Below are positions 8,555 to 17,589 of a stretch of 64,000 bases of DNA, one piece after another. The notes beneath the pieces were generated by a model. That model saw only the letters and a program-made list of their open reading frames with translations, was not told the DNA's origin and did no database searches. The translations under genes and the position numbers were made by a program. Numbering within the stretch: the stretch's first letter is position 1; every line of letters begins with the position of its first letter. Source of the stretch: Noviherbaspirillum suwonense (lineage in GTDB: Bacteria > Pseudomonadota > Gammaproteobacteria > Burkholderiales > Burkholderiaceae_D); the NCBI RefSeq assembly GCF_900182955.1, contig NZ_FXUL01000019.1, positions 62,001 to 126,000 on the forward strand, read 5' to 3'.

Positions 8555-9055
8555 TCAGTGGGTAGCCTGGGAGCCGTCCGGCATGACGATGCCGGAACCG
8601 CCGGCCTGCTCGCCCTGCTGCGCCGCCAGCGCCTGCAGCCGCTGCTGGTAGAACACCTCGAAATTGATTTCCGACAGGTGCACGGGCGGGAAGCCGGCGC
8701 GGGTGATCAGGTCGGCGATATTGGCGCGCAGGTACGGATACACGATGTTCGGGCAGCCGATGCCCAGCAGCGGGTCGAGCTGTTCGGCCGGGATGTTGCG
8801 GGCTTCGAAGATGCCAGCCTGCTTGCATTCGACCAGGAAAGCGACCTTGTCCTTGATCTTGGCGGTCACGGTGATGGTGACGGTGGATTCGAAGATGCCT
8901 TCGGCCAGCGGCTCGGCGCCGACATCGACCGCGACTTCCATCTGCGGCGCTTCCTGCTCAAGGAAAATGGTCGGGGAATTGGGCTGCTCGAGCGACACGT
9001 CCTTCAGGTATACGCGCTGGATCTGGAATACGGGTTGCAGGTTTTCGTCGGACAT
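8555..9055 (-). CDS. secB: Protein-export chaperone SecB
   Basis: 166 residues. The N-terminal part ([20 protein letters not shown]) is the hallmark strand of SecB, followed by [14 protein letters not shown] and [14 protein letters not shown]. SecB tetramers hold preproteins unfolded and deliver them to SecA. The start at 9055 was chosen because the conserved domain begins within ten residues and a GAAAGAAG ribosome site precedes it; the frame stays open upstream but that part is unlike SecB. Genes for glutaredoxin and a rhodanese lie immediately upstream on the same strand. Confidence 0.97.
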   Translation of the reverse strand: MSDENLQPVFQIQRVYLKDVSLEQPNSPTIFLEQEAPQMEVAVDVGAEPLAEGIFESTVTITVTAKIKDKVAFLVECKQAGIFEARNIPAEQLDPLLGIGCPNIVYPYLRANIADLITRAGFPPVHLSEINFEVFYQQRLQALAAQQGEQAGGSGIVMPDGSQATH

Positions 9056-9128
9056 AAACTTCTTTCGTTGGATGAAATATGGACGGCGCATGCCGTCCAG
9101 TCGGTCTGCGTCGCCGCAGTAAAAATGC

Positions 9129-9392
9129 TCAGGCGCCGCGCAGCAGCGGTTCGAGCTTGCCGGCGCGGTCGAGCGCGGACAGGTCGTCGAAGCCGCCGAC
9201 ATGGGTGTCGCCGATATAGATCTGCGGCACCGTGCGGCGGCCGGTCTTCTCCATCATCTGGCTGCGTTGCTCGGGGTCGAGGTCGATGCGCACCTTTTCG
9301 ATGTCGTCGACGCCCTTGGCCTTGAGCAGGCGCTCGGCCATTACGCAATACGGGCAGACGCCCGTGCTGTACATGAGAACATGCGCGGTCAT
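9129..9392 (-). CDS. grxC: Glutaredoxin 3
   Basis: 87 residues with the dithiol active site Cys-Pro-Tyr-Cys in [12 protein letters not shown], the TVPQIYIGD cis-proline loop and the GGFDDL glutathione-binding turn. It reduces protein and small-molecule disulfides with glutathione in the cytoplasm. The length and motifs match GrxC. The start at 9392 follows the rhodanese gene stop by about 16 bases and has an AAGGAACG-like ribosome site; it lies between the rhodanese and secB genes as in other Burkholderiales. Confidence 0.95.
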   Translation of the reverse strand: MTAHVLMYSTGVCPYCVMAERLLKAKGVDDIEKVRIDLDPEQRSQMMEKTGRRTVPQIYIGDTHVGGFDDLSALDRAGKLEPLLRGA

Positions 9393-9408
9393 TGTTTTCG
9401 TTCCTTGT

Positions 9409-9810
9409 TTATTTGGCAGTTGGCAGGCCCTGTGCCCGCCATGCGGCCAGGCCGCCATCCAGACTGTAGACTTCGCCGAAGCCGGCGCTCTTGAGCTGGC
9501 TGGCCGCGCGGGCCGACTGCGCACCCGACGAGCATACAACGATTACGGATTTGGATTTGAACTTGTCCAGTTCGCTGATGCGCGACTTGAGTTCCTTGAG
9601 CGGGATGTGGCGGGCGTCGCGGATATGGCCTGCCGCGAAGTCTTCCGGACTGCGGATGTCGAGCACCACGCTCTTGCCCTGGTTCAGCATTTGGGTGGCC
9701 TGCAGCAGCGACACGCGGGACCCGCCGCGCTGAAGGTTGGGCGCCAGCAGCGCGCCGCCGGACAGCAGGGCCAGTGCAACCAGCCAGATATTATCGATGA
9801 AGAATTTCAC
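9409..9810 (-). CDS. Membrane-anchored rhodanese-like sulfurtransferase
   Basis: 133 residues from a GTG start: an N-terminal transmembrane helix ([20 protein letters not shown]) and one rhodanese domain. The active-site loop is CSSGAQSAR, with Cys as the sulfur acceptor, and the entry motif is [16 protein letters not shown]. Single-domain membrane rhodaneses of this type (YibN-like) lie upstream of grxC and secB in many proteobacteria; the substrate is not known. The GTG at 9810 is favoured by a GGAAG site and because the helix starts directly after it; an upstream frame extension to 9855 is less likely. Confidence 0.88.
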   Translation of the reverse strand: MKFFIDNIWLVALALLSGGALLAPNLQRGGSRVSLLQATQMLNQGKSVVLDIRSPEDFAAGHIRDARHIPLKELKSRISELDKFKSKSVIVVCSSGAQSARAASQLKSAGFGEVYSLDGGLAAWRAQGLPTAK

Positions 9811-9853
9811 AAGCTTCCGTTGGTAGGTAAGAAAACAGATAAAAGAGCGCGAC

Positions 9854-9882
9854 ATTATAAAATAGAAGTCGGATTACAATTC
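9854..9882. promoter_or_regulatory. AT-rich divergent promoter region between the rhodanese gene and gpmA
   Basis: On the minus strand TATAAT is read from 9859 to 9854, with a GAATTG-like element 17 bases upstream, pointing at the rhodanese-grxC-secB block. On the plus strand TACAAT at 9875-9880 is a possible -10 for gpmA, whose ATG is 60 bases downstream. It is the most AT-rich patch in the neighbourhood. Confidence 0.45.
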
Positions 9883-9939
9883 AAAACCCGCAAATCCCGC
9901 GTTTCCCTTCCCATTTCTTTTATTCACCATACAAGCCCC

Positions 9940-10686
9940 ATGTACAAAATCGTTTTGATGCGCCACGGCGAATCCACCTGGAATCTGGAAAACCGCTTCA
10001 CCGGCTGGACCGACGTCGACCTGACCGACAAGGGCATGGCCGAGGCCCGCCACGCCGGCAAGCTGCTGAAGGAAGCCGGCCTTTCCTTCGACCTCGCGTA
10101 CACCTCGGTGCTCAAGCGCGCGATCCGCACGCTGTGGATCACGCTCGACGAGATGGACCTGATGTGGCTGCCGGTGAAGAACGACTGGCGCCTGAACGAG
10201 CGCCACTACGGCGCGCTGCAGGGCCTGGACAAGGCCGAGACCGCCGCCAAGTACGGCGACCAGCAGGTGCTGGTATGGCGCCGCAGCTATGACACGCCGC
10301 CCAATCCGCTGACGCCGGAAGACCCGCGCGCCTCCTACGGCGACCCGCGCTACGCCGGCCTCGCCCGCGAGCAGATCCCGCTGACCGAGTGCCTGAAGGA
10401 CACGGTCGCGCGCGTGATGCCGTCGTGGGACGAGGAAATCGCGCCGGCCATCCGCGCCGGCAAGCGCATCATCATCTCGGCCCACGGCAACAGCCTGCGC
10501 GCGCTGATCAAGATGCTGGACGGGATCAGCGACGCCGACATCGTCGGCCTGAACGTGCCCAACGGCCAGCCGCTGGTGTACGAGCTCGACGCCGACCTCA
10601 AGCCGCTGCGCAGCTATTACCTCGGCGACGCCGATGCGATCGCCGCGGCGATGCAGGCCGTGGCCAGCCAGGGCCGCGCGAAGTAA
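9940..10686 (+). CDS. gpmA: 2,3-bisphosphoglycerate-dependent phosphoglycerate mutase
   Basis: 248 residues. It interconverts 3- and 2-phosphoglycerate in glycolysis and gluconeogenesis. The phosphohistidine motif [18 protein letters not shown] is near the N-terminus, with [27 protein letters not shown] and the second catalytic His in [10 protein letters not shown]. These define the cofactor-dependent family. The start at 9940 was chosen because the conserved strand begins at residue 2; the frame is open far upstream but that portion is the shadow of the rhodanese gene on the other strand. The next gene, envC, starts 31 bases downstream. Confidence 0.97.
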   Translation: MYKIVLMRHGESTWNLENRFTGWTDVDLTDKGMAEARHAGKLLKEAGLSFDLAYTSVLKRAIRTLWITLDEMDLMWLPVKNDWRLNERHYGALQGLDKAETAAKYGDQQVLVWRRSYDTPPNPLTPEDPRASYGDPRYAGLAREQIPLTECLKDTVARVMPSWDEEIAPAIRAGKRIIISAHGNSLRALIKMLDGISDADIVGLNVPNGQPLVYELDADLKPLRSYYLGDADAIAAAMQAVASQGRAK

Positions 10687-10717
10687 GCAGTCCACGCATG
10701 CATCCAGAGAAAAATCC

Positions 10718-12124
10718 GTGATCCGTGAACGATGGCGGCGCGGCGCCGTGCTGGCGCTGGCGCTGCTGCTGGCCGCGGGCGCGGCCCCGGCTGCCAAGGT
10801 GACCGAGCGCACCCGCCAGAAGCAGGCGGCCGAGGCCGAGCGCGCGGCGCTCCAGCAGAAGCTGACCGCGCTGAAGCGCGCGATCAACCAGACCGAAAGC
10901 GCGAAGGACGACGCGGCCGACGCGCTGGCCGAGTCCGAGGCCGCGATTTCGGACGCGAACCGGGCGCTGTACGACCTCGCCCGCGAACAGAAGGAAACCG
11001 CCGCCCGCGTCGGCCGGCTGCAGAAGGAGCTCGCGCAGCTGACGCGCGAGGTCGATGCGCAGAAGGAGCGGCTTTCCCGGCTGCTGCGCCAGCAGTACGT
11101 GGCCGGCAACGAAGACCGGCTGAAACTGCTGCTGTCGGGCGACAACCCGAACCGCATCAACCGCGACCTGCAGTATTTCGGCTACGTGTCGCAGGCGCAG
11201 GCCAAGCTGATCGAGATGCTGCGGGCGGACATGGCCGCGGTGGAACGAAACCGGGCCGACACCCAGGACGCCAAGGACGAGCTCGACGAGATCGCGCTCG
11301 AGCAGCGCGACCAGAAGGCGCTGCTGGAGCGGGAAAAGTCGAAGCGGGCCACGCTGGTGGCGCAGCTGTCGAGCCGGCTCGGCGCGCAGCGCAAGGAAGC
11401 CGGCGCCGTCGAGCGCGACGAGCAGCGGCTGGGCGGCCTGGTCGACCAGCTGGCGAAAATGATCGAGGAACAGCGCCGGGCGGAGATCGCCGCGGAAAAC
11501 CGGCGCCGCGAACTGGCGGCGGCCGCCGAGCGCGCCCGCGCCGAGAAATTGCGGCAGCAGCAGCTGGCGCGCAAGAAGCAGCAGGAGCAGCAGGCCCAGA
11601 ATGCGGCGAAAGGCAGGCCGGCGCCCCGGGTCGACCCGGCCGACGCGATCGACGCCGACGAGAATCCGAACACGGCGACTGCGAAGGCCGAACCCGCGCC
11701 GCCGCCCAAGCCCGCGATTTTCCCGAGCTCGTTCCCGGCGCTGCGCGGGCAGTTGCAGATGCCGGTCCACGGCGAGCTGGCGGCGCGTTTCGGCGCCAAC
11801 CGCGGCGACGGCCCGAGCTGGAAAGGCCTGTTCATCCGCGCGCCCGAAGGCGCCGAGATCAAGGCGGTGGCCGGCGGCCGGGTGGTGTTCGCCGAATGGC
11901 TGCGCGGCTTCGGCAACCTGATCATCGTCGACCACGGCGGCCAGTACATGAGCATTTACGGCAATAACCAGTCGCTGCTGAAACGCCCGGGCGACGCGGT
12001 GAAGTCCGGCGATGTCATTGCGAGCGCAGGCAATAGCGGCGGCAATGAACAATCGGGTTTATACTTTGAGATGCGGCATCAGGGCCGCGCGTTCGACCCT
12101 CTCGGTTGGGTAACTTCCAGGTGA
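10718..12124 (+). CDS. envC: EnvC-like murein hydrolase activator with degenerate LytM domain
   Basis: 468 residues from a GTG start. After a signal peptide (cleavage near AAPAAK) come long coiled coils (about residues 25-270), a low-complexity linker, and a C-terminal M23/LytM domain (about 345-465). The zinc ligands of active M23 enzymes are missing: the first His position reads Trp in SWKGLFI, the Asp is Phe, and the final His-x-His is replaced in GLYFEMRH. This is exactly the pattern of EnvC, which activates amidases for septal peptidoglycan splitting instead of cutting itself. The gpmA-envC-ctpA order is common in proteobacteria. The gene ends three bases before ctpA. Confidence 0.9.
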   Translation: MIRERWRRGAVLALALLLAAGAAPAAKVTERTRQKQAAEAERAALQQKLTALKRAINQTESAKDDAADALAESEAAISDANRALYDLAREQKETAARVGRLQKELAQLTREVDAQKERLSRLLRQQYVAGNEDRLKLLLSGDNPNRINRDLQYFGYVSQAQAKLIEMLRADMAAVERNRADTQDAKDELDEIALEQRDQKALLEREKSKRATLVAQLSSRLGAQRKEAGAVERDEQRLGGLVDQLAKMIEEQRRAEIAAENRRRELAAAAERARAEKLRQQQLARKKQQEQQAQNAAKGRPAPRVDPADAIDADENPNTATAKAEPAPPPKPAIFPSSFPALRGQLQMPVHGELAARFGANRGDGPSWKGLFIRAPEGAEIKAVAGGRVVFAEWLRGFGNLIIVDHGGQYMSIYGNNQSLLKRPGDAVKSGDVIASAGNSGGNEQSGLYFEMRHQGRAFDPLGWVTSR

Positions 12125-12127
12125 CAC

Positions 12128-13594
12128 ATGAGCAGCAAATTCAAGAATTTCGGTCTTATCAGCCTTGGTATGATCGCCGGCGTCGTCGGCTCGATGCAGT
12201 TCGACGCGATGGCCCAGAAAAACGCCGGAGCGCCGCTGCCGGTCGATGAATTGCGCCAGCTGGCCGACGTATTCGGCCTGATCAAGTCCGATTATGTCGA
12301 GAATGTCGAAGACAAGAAGCTGCTGACCGAAGCCATTTCCGGCATGGTCGCGTCGCTGGACCCGCATTCGGCCTACCTGGACAAGAAGGCGTTCAAGGAG
12401 CTGCGCGAGGGCACCCAGGGCAAGTTCGTCGGCCTCGGCATCGAGGTCGGCATGGAAGACGGCTATGTCAAGGTCATCTCCCCGATCGAGGATTCACCCG
12501 CGTACAAGGCCGGCCTGAAGGCCGGCGACCTCATCACCCGCCTCGACAGCACCCCGGTCAAGGGCATGACGCTGGACGAGGCGGTCAAGCGCATGCGCGG
12601 CGAGCCGCAGACCAAGATCACGCTGACGGTCGCCCGCAAGGAAGAGGACAAGCCGCTCCTGATCACCATCGTGCGCCAGGAAATCCGGGTGCAGAGCGTC
12701 AAGTCCAAGGTCATCGAGCCCGGCTATGCCTGGCTGCGGGTGGCCCAGTTCCAGGAGCCGACCGTCGAGGACCTGGCGCGGAAACTGAGCGCGATCTACG
12801 CGCAGGACCCGAACATCAAGGGCCTGGTGCTGGACCTGCGCAACGATCCGGGCGGCGTGCTGCCGGGCGCGATCGGCGTCTCGGCCGCCTTCCTGCCCAA
12901 GGATGTCGCGGTGGTGTCGACCAATGGCCAGCTGCCCGACTCCAAGGCCACGTTCTATGCGCGGCGCGAGTTCTATGGCACCCGTTCGCTGGGCGACCCG
13001 CTGTCGAAGCTGCCCGACGCGGTCAAGAACGTGAAGATGGTGGTGCTGGTCAATTCCGGGTCGGCATCGGCGTCGGAAATCGTGGCCGGCGCGCTGCAGG
13101 ACTACAAGCGCGCCACCATCATGGGCACCCAGACCTTCGGCAAGGGCTCGGTCCAGACCATACGCCAGCTGTCGGCCGACACCGCGGTCAAGCTGACCAC
13201 GGCGCGGTATTACACGCCGAACGGCCGCTCGATCCAGGCCAAGGGCATCGTGCCCGACCTGATGGTCGACGAAACCGCGGAAGGCGACGGCCTGAACGGC
13301 CTGCGTCTGCGCGAGGCCGACCTGACCAAGCACCTGACCAATGACAAGGACAAGGAAGCCGAAGTCCGCAACAAGGTCGACGAGCTGGAGGAAGAGCAGC
13401 GCCTGGCTGCCCTCGACAAGAAGCGCAAGCCGCTCGAGTTCGGCGGCAAGGACGACTTCCAGCTGGCGCAGGCGATCAACTACCTGAAAGGGCTGCCGGT
13501 CCAGGTCGCCAAGGCCAAGGTCGTGGAAAGCAAGAAGGAACCGAGCATCAACGACCCGGAAGACCCGAAGAAGAACGGCGACACCAAGAAATAG
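12128..13594 (+). CDS. ctpA: C-terminal processing peptidase (S41 family)
   Basis: 488 residues. An N-terminal hydrophobic signal/anchor (NFGLISLGMIAGVVGSM) is followed by a PDZ domain (about residues 95-175, starting GLGIEVGMEDG) and the S41 protease core. The catalytic Ser lies in NSGSASASEIVAGALQD, and the Lys about 25 residues later in TFGKGSVQT. Such periplasmic proteases trim or degrade proteins from the C-terminus, including peptidoglycan hydrolases, which fits the neighbouring envC. The charged lysine-rich tail (last 40 residues) is family-typical. A strong terminator follows. Confidence 0.95.
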   Translation: MSSKFKNFGLISLGMIAGVVGSMQFDAMAQKNAGAPLPVDELRQLADVFGLIKSDYVENVEDKKLLTEAISGMVASLDPHSAYLDKKAFKELREGTQGKFVGLGIEVGMEDGYVKVISPIEDSPAYKAGLKAGDLITRLDSTPVKGMTLDEAVKRMRGEPQTKITLTVARKEEDKPLLITIVRQEIRVQSVKSKVIEPGYAWLRVAQFQEPTVEDLARKLSAIYAQDPNIKGLVLDLRNDPGGVLPGAIGVSAAFLPKDVAVVSTNGQLPDSKATFYARREFYGTRSLGDPLSKLPDAVKNVKMVVLVNSGSASASEIVAGALQDYKRATIMGTQTFGKGSVQTIRQLSADTAVKLTTARYYTPNGRSIQAKGIVPDLMVDETAEGDGLNGLRLREADLTKHLTNDKDKEAEVRNKVDELEEEQRLAALDKKRKPLEFGGKDDFQLAQAINYLKGLPVQVAKAKVVESKKEPSINDPEDPKKNGDTKK

Positions 13595-13614
13595 GCGCCG
13601 GATGGCGATGCCAG

Positions 13615-13641
13615 GGCCGCAGCGATGCGGCCTTGTTTTTT
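13615..13641 (+). terminator. Intrinsic terminator after ctpA
   Basis: 7-bp stem GGCCGCA / TGCGGCC (13615-13621 and 13626-13632) closed by a GCGA-type tetraloop and followed by TTGTTTTTT. It ends the gpmA-envC-ctpA transcript. Confidence 0.88.
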
Positions 13642-13747
13642 AACGACGGGCAGTTCGGGTTCCCAGGGCCGTGCAACGCCCGGCCCGCCTTGCCGTCCCC
13701 GACGCGCTCTTGACCCGCCCCTTTCCTGTATTTATTCCGCCCTGTCC

Positions 13748-14509
13748 ATGAACGACCAACAACTGCTGCGCTATTCCCGCCATATCCTGCTCGACGCCAT
13801 CGGCATCGAGGGCCAGGAGCGGCTGCTTGCCGCCCATGCGCTGGTGATCGGCGCCGGCGGGCTGGGGTCGCCGGCGGCGTTCTACCTGGCGTCCGCCGGC
13901 GTCGGCCACATCACGCTGGCCGACCATGACACGGTGGACCTGACCAACCTGCAGCGCCAGATCCTGCACACCACCGAGCGCATCGGCCAGCCCAAGGTGG
14001 AGTCGGGCCGGCGCGCGCTGGCCGGCATCAATCCCGACGTCGAAGTCACCGCGCTGGTCGAGCGGCTGGAGGGCGCGCGGCTGCAGGATGTCGTGGCCTC
14101 GGCCGACGTGGTGCTCGACTGCAGCGACAATTTCGCCACCCGGCATGCGGTCAACGCCGCCTGCGTCGCGGCCGGCGTGACGCTGGTGTCCGGCGCGGCG
14201 ATCCGCTTCGATGGCCAGGTGGCGGTGTTCGACAGCACCCGGGCCGATGCGCCGTGCTATGCCTGCCTGTTTCCGCCAGGCCAGGAATTCGAGGAAGTCC
14301 AGTGCGCCACCATGGGCGTCTTCGCGCCGCTGGTGGGCATTATCGGCACCATGCAGGCAGCCGAGGCGCTCAAGCTTCTGTGCGGCGTGGGGGAAACCCT
14401 GGCGGGCCGGCTGCTGCTGCTCGACGCGATGGCGATGGAATGGACCAGCATACGGATTGCCCGCAACCCGGAATGCGGCGTCTGTGGCGGCGTCCACCGG
14501 CATGCCTAG
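13748..14509 (+). CDS. moeB: E1-like ThiF/MoeB/HesA adenylyltransferase
   Basis: 253 residues. It adenylates the C-terminal glycine of a small sulfur-carrier protein (MoaD or ThiS). The ATP-binding GAGGLGSPAAFYLASAGVG is near residue 36, and the downstream LTNLQRQILH arginine motif and DCSDNFATRHAVN are present. Two Cys pairs that would bind zinc are visible (CYAC and CGVC). There is no C-terminal rhodanese domain, as in bacterial MoeB or ThiF; sequence alone does not decide which carrier it serves. The start at 13748 is set by the conserved MNDQQLLRYSRHILL opening. It is separated from ctpA by a terminator. Confidence 0.9.
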   Translation: MNDQQLLRYSRHILLDAIGIEGQERLLAAHALVIGAGGLGSPAAFYLASAGVGHITLADHDTVDLTNLQRQILHTTERIGQPKVESGRRALAGINPDVEVTALVERLEGARLQDVVASADVVLDCSDNFATRHAVNAACVAAGVTLVSGAAIRFDGQVAVFDSTRADAPCYACLFPPGQEFEEVQCATMGVFAPLVGIIGTMQAAEALKLLCGVGETLAGRLLLLDAMAMEWTSIRIARNPECGVCGGVHRHA

Positions 14510-14877
14510 CGGCATCGGCCGCCGGGCCGCGCGATGCCGCCAGGAACATTCGGCCTATGGCCTTGCGAAAGCTGCCTGTCCCCGCATGTTTTCCGTCGCC
14601 GGAACCGGCCAGTACGCTTCCGCGGGCGGTGCGCCGTGATAGCCTGCCTGCCAGCGCAGGCGCACCGGCCTGCAGTAATCCGTTCCGCGCCTTCACGATT
14701 TTTCGTCTTCACGGATTTGCATCGAGGCAATCCGCGCTTGAAATGATATGAAATCTTCTATAATGGCCGTTTATTTCTTCAACGAAATTCCAGGATGCAG
14801 AACTGCATCATCGCTGAAGACCCCTGCTTTCCTTTTATGCCTGGCCACGCCGGCTCGACCACTCTAACGGAGATGTA
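14510..14877 (+). promoter_or_regulatory. 368-base non-coding stretch with the stressosome operon promoter
   Basis: The first 200 bases show no convincing gene or hairpin. Near the end, TTGAAA at 14738-14743 and a perfect TATAAT at 14759-14764 are spaced by 15 bases (16 if CTTGAA is used), a plausible sigma-70 promoter. Transcription would start near 14771 and give a leader of about 105 bases before rsbR at 14878, where TAACGGAGATGT supplies a ribosome site. The base composition turns AT-rich only around the promoter. Confidence 0.65.
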
Positions 14878-15735
14878 ATGCGCAATGAAACCAGCCGCCT
14901 GGGCAACATTATTCTCAACCATCAGACCGAATTGCTTGAAGGCTGGGTATCGACCCTGGTTGCCCGAACCGGCCGCCGCGAGGCAAATGCCGAAACCGAA
15001 CTGCGGCAGCAGGCCAGCCGCTTCCTGAGCCTGGTCGGGCAGGCAGTCACTACCGCCGGCACCGACAATATCGACAGCAACGCATGGCAGGAAGCGCGCC
15101 AGCTGCTCAGCGACATCTCCGCGACCCGGGTGCGCAAGGGCCACAGCTCGATTGAAACCGCGAACTTCGTGTTTTCGCTGAAAGAGCCGCTGAACGGCTA
15201 CCTCCAGGCCGAATTGAGCGACGATCCGGCCGCGCTGGTCAGCGAGATCACCGCGACCAATGCGCTGTTCGACATGCTGGGCCTGTTTACCGTCGAGACT
15301 TACCAGAAGCTGCGCGAGCAGGTCATCATGCGCCAGCAGCAGGAACTGCTCGAACTGTCGACCCCGGTCGTGCAGCTCTGGAAGGATGTGCTGGCGCTGC
15401 CGCTGATCGGCACGCTCGACAGCGCCCGGACCCAGGTCGTGATGGAAAGCCTGTTGCAAAAGATCGTCGACACCGGCGCGCTGATCGCCATCATCGACAT
15501 CACCGGCGTGCCCACCGTCGACACGCTGGTCGCCCAGCACCTGCTGAAAACCGTCGCGGCTGCGCGGCTGATGGGCGCGGACTGCATCATCAGCGGCATC
15601 CGGCCGCAAATCGCGCAAACCATCGTGCACCTGGGGGTGAACCTGGAAGACGTGATCACCAAGGCCACGCTGGCCGACGCGTTCCAGGTCGCGCTCAAGC
15701 GCACCGGCGCCACCATCAGCCAGAAAGACGAGTGA
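14878..15735 (+). CDS. rsbR: RsbR-type stressosome co-antagonist
   Basis: 285 residues: a variable helical N-terminal sensor domain (about 1-150, non-heme-globin-like fold in the family, here without obvious ligand residues) and a C-terminal STAS domain (about 160-278). The STAS domain keeps IIDITGVPTVDT (Thr216) and IRPQIAQTIVHLGV (Thr248), likely equivalents of the two threonines that RsbT phosphorylates in Bacillus subtilis RsbRA. In the stressosome RsbR and RsbS form a large cytoplasmic shell that holds RsbT until stress. Here rsbS and rsbT follow directly. The N-terminal signal sensed is unknown. This is the first gene after the promoter at 14738-14764. Confidence 0.9.
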   Translation: MRNETSRLGNIILNHQTELLEGWVSTLVARTGRREANAETELRQQASRFLSLVGQAVTTAGTDNIDSNAWQEARQLLSDISATRVRKGHSSIETANFVFSLKEPLNGYLQAELSDDPAALVSEITATNALFDMLGLFTVETYQKLREQVIMRQQQELLELSTPVVQLWKDVLALPLIGTLDSARTQVVMESLLQKIVDTGALIAIIDITGVPTVDTLVAQHLLKTVAAARLMGADCIISGIRPQIAQTIVHLGVNLEDVITKATLADAFQVALKRTGATISQKDE

Positions 15736-15742
15736 GGCCGGC

Positions 15743-16102
15743 ATGGAGCGCATTCCTATTCTGAAGATGGGCAAGCTGCTGCTGGTGACGATACAGGTCG
15801 ACATGCATGACAGGCTGGCCATGACGCTGCAGGACGACCTGACCACGCGGATTGTCAAGGATCGTGCGAAGGGCGTGCTGATCGATATATCGGCGCTCGA
15901 TCTGGTAGATTCGTTTATCGGACGGATGATTAACAATATTGCGGCAATGGCCAAGATCCTGGACGCCGATACGGTGCTGGTCGGCATGCAGCCGGCCGTC
16001 GCCATTACCCTGGTGGAACTCGGTCTGACGCTCGAAGGCGTCAAGACCGCGCTGAACGTCGACCGCGGCATGAAGATGCTGGGGCTCGGCGGCATGTCAT
16101 GA
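15743..16102 (+). CDS. rsbS: RsbS-type stressosome scaffold (single STAS domain)
   Basis: 119 residues, all one STAS domain. The segment VLIDISALDLVDSFIGRMI carries Ser57, the counterpart of the serine phosphorylated by RsbT in Bacillus RsbS. The GMQPAVAITLVELGLTLEGV end is typical of RsbS proteins. It would co-assemble with RsbR and bind RsbT. The start is seven bases after the rsbR stop codon. The N-terminal IPILKMGKLLLVTIQVDMHD is the STAS entry strand also seen in Bacillus RsbS. Confidence 0.93.
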   Translation: MERIPILKMGKLLLVTIQVDMHDRLAMTLQDDLTTRIVKDRAKGVLIDISALDLVDSFIGRMINNIAAMAKILDADTVLVGMQPAVAITLVELGLTLEGVKTALNVDRGMKMLGLGGMS

Positions 16103-16153
16103 AGCCGGGCGCACGCGCCCGGCCGGCCAATAGTCAGTTGAAAAGGTGCGGTC

Positions 16154-16570
16154 TTGATTGGCAATGACGTCGATGTGAAGGTGGTCCCGCTGCGTGCCGA
16201 TGAAGACGTGGTGCGCATGCGCCAGGCCGTGCGCGAATGCCTGGTGTCGGTCGGGTTTTCCCTCATCGACCAGACCAAGATGATCACCGCGGCGAGCGAA
16301 CTCGGCCGCAACACGCTGCGCTATGGCGGCGGCGGCGAGGCGCACATCCAGAAAGTGGTCGAAGGCGGCCGGCGCGGCGTGACCCTGAGCTTCATCGACC
16401 AGGGCCCCGGCATAGTCGACGTCGAACTGGCGCTGACCGACGGCTATACCACCGGCAACGGCATGGGGCTGGGCCTGAGCGGCGCGCGCCGGCTGGCCGA
16501 CGATTTCGAGCTCGACACGACTCCCGGCGTCGGCACCACGGTCCGGATATCCAAATGGAAGCTGTTTTGA
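16154..16570 (+). CDS. rsbT: RsbT-type switch serine/threonine kinase
   Basis: 138 residues of GHKL-type kinase: N-box SELGRNTLRYGGGG (Glu49, Asn53), ATP-lid motifs FIDQGPGI (Asp82) and GMGLGLSGARRL. RsbT phosphorylates RsbS and RsbR and, once released, activates a partner. In Bacillus the partner is the phosphatase RsbU; here the downstream partner is not known and may be the fused phosphatase or the kinases that follow. The start is a TTG at 16154 with AAGGTG five bases before it; an in-frame GTG at 16175 would cut seven residues. The 3' end overlaps the next gene. Confidence 0.9.
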   Translation: MIGNDVDVKVVPLRADEDVVRMRQAVRECLVSVGFSLIDQTKMITAASELGRNTLRYGGGGEAHIQKVVEGGRRGVTLSFIDQGPGIVDVELALTDGYTTGNGMGLGLSGARRLADDFELDTTPGVGTTVRISKWKLF

Positions 16571-17589
16571 CCGCGCTGCCGCCGCAGACCATCCATCATG
16601 TCAGCGAAAGCAGCGGCATTGCGGCGGTGCGCCGCGCCGGCAACCAGCTGGCTTCCTGCCTCGGCCTCGACGAAACGGTGGCCGGCAAGGTGGCGCTGGT
16701 GATCACCGAGGCGGCGACCAACATCTTCAAGCATGCGGGCAGCGGCGACATCCTGCTGCGCGGGCTGGCCGCGGGCGACGCGCGCGGCGTCGAGGTCCTG
16801 GCGATCGACAAGGGGCCGGGCTTCGTCAACATCGAGCAGGCGATGCGCGACGGCATGTCGACCGCCGGCAGCTACGGCGTGGGCATGGGCGCGATGCAGC
16901 GGGTGGCGGACGAGTTCGACCTGCATGCCGACGACACCTATGGCAGCGCGCTGCGGCTGGCGGTCTGGGGTCCCGGCCAGGCGCGCCCGGGCCTGGAATG
17001 GACGGTCGGCGCGGTCTGCCTGCCGCTTCCCAGCGAGGAAGTCTGCGGCGACGCCTGGAACTGGGCCTGCGACGACGATCGCCTGCTGCTGATGGTGGCC
17101 GACGGCCTCGGCCACGGCCCGGACGCCGCGCGCGCGTCCGAGGCTGCCGTGGCGCTGGTGCAGCCGGGCGGCAGCTTCGCGCCCGCCGCGGTGCTGCGCC
17201 TGGCGCACGGCGCGCTGCAGGGCACCCGCGGCGCGGCAGTGGCGGTGGCCTGCCTCGACAGCGTCGCCAGCGAGTTGCATTTCGCGGGCATCGGCAACAT
17301 CACGGTGTCGCTGCACGGCGGGGACAAGGCGCGCCACCTGGTGTCGCATAACGGCATCGTCGGCAGCAACATGCGCAAGGTGCAGGAATTTTCGATGCCG
17401 CTGACCGACGACGCGATGCTGATCATGCATAGCGACGGCATCGGCACGCGCTGGGACCTGGAACGCTATCCGGGCCTGTCGCAGCGCCACCCGGCGCTGA
17501 TCGCGGCGGTGCTGTACCGCGACCATGCGCGCGGCCGGGACGACGCCAGCATCGTCGTCGCGCAGCGCCACCAGGGGCCATGGCGATGA
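16555..17589 (+). CDS. RsbT-like ATPase fused to a SpoIIE/RsbX-type PP2C phosphatase
   Basis: 344 residues in two parts. Residues 1-140 are a second GHKL anti-sigma-factor-type ATPase: N-box ITEAATNIFKHA, IDKGPGF, and GVGMGAMQRV. Residues 155-344 are a compact SpoIIE/PP2C-like phosphatase with the metal-binding segments VADGLGHGPDA, MHSDGIGTRWD and RDDASIVVAQR. In Bacillus, RsbX dephosphorylates RsbS and RsbR to reset the stressosome, and that is the most likely role of the C-terminal half. The ATPase half may bind the same STAS substrates. The start at 16555 overlaps the rsbT end; a TTG at 16567 overlapping the rsbT stop (TTGA) with GGAAGC before it is an equally good start. Confidence 0.85.
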   Translation: MEAVLTALPPQTIHHVSESSGIAAVRRAGNQLASCLGLDETVAGKVALVITEAATNIFKHAGSGDILLRGLAAGDARGVEVLAIDKGPGFVNIEQAMRDGMSTAGSYGVGMGAMQRVADEFDLHADDTYGSALRLAVWGPGQARPGLEWTVGAVCLPLPSEEVCGDAWNWACDDDRLLLMVADGLGHGPDAARASEAAVALVQPGGSFAPAAVLRLAHGALQGTRGAAVAVACLDSVASELHFAGIGNITVSLHGGDKARHLVSHNGIVGSNMRKVQEFSMPLTDDAMLIMHSDGIGTRWDLERYPGLSQRHPALIAAVLYRDHARGRDDASIVVAQRHQGPWR

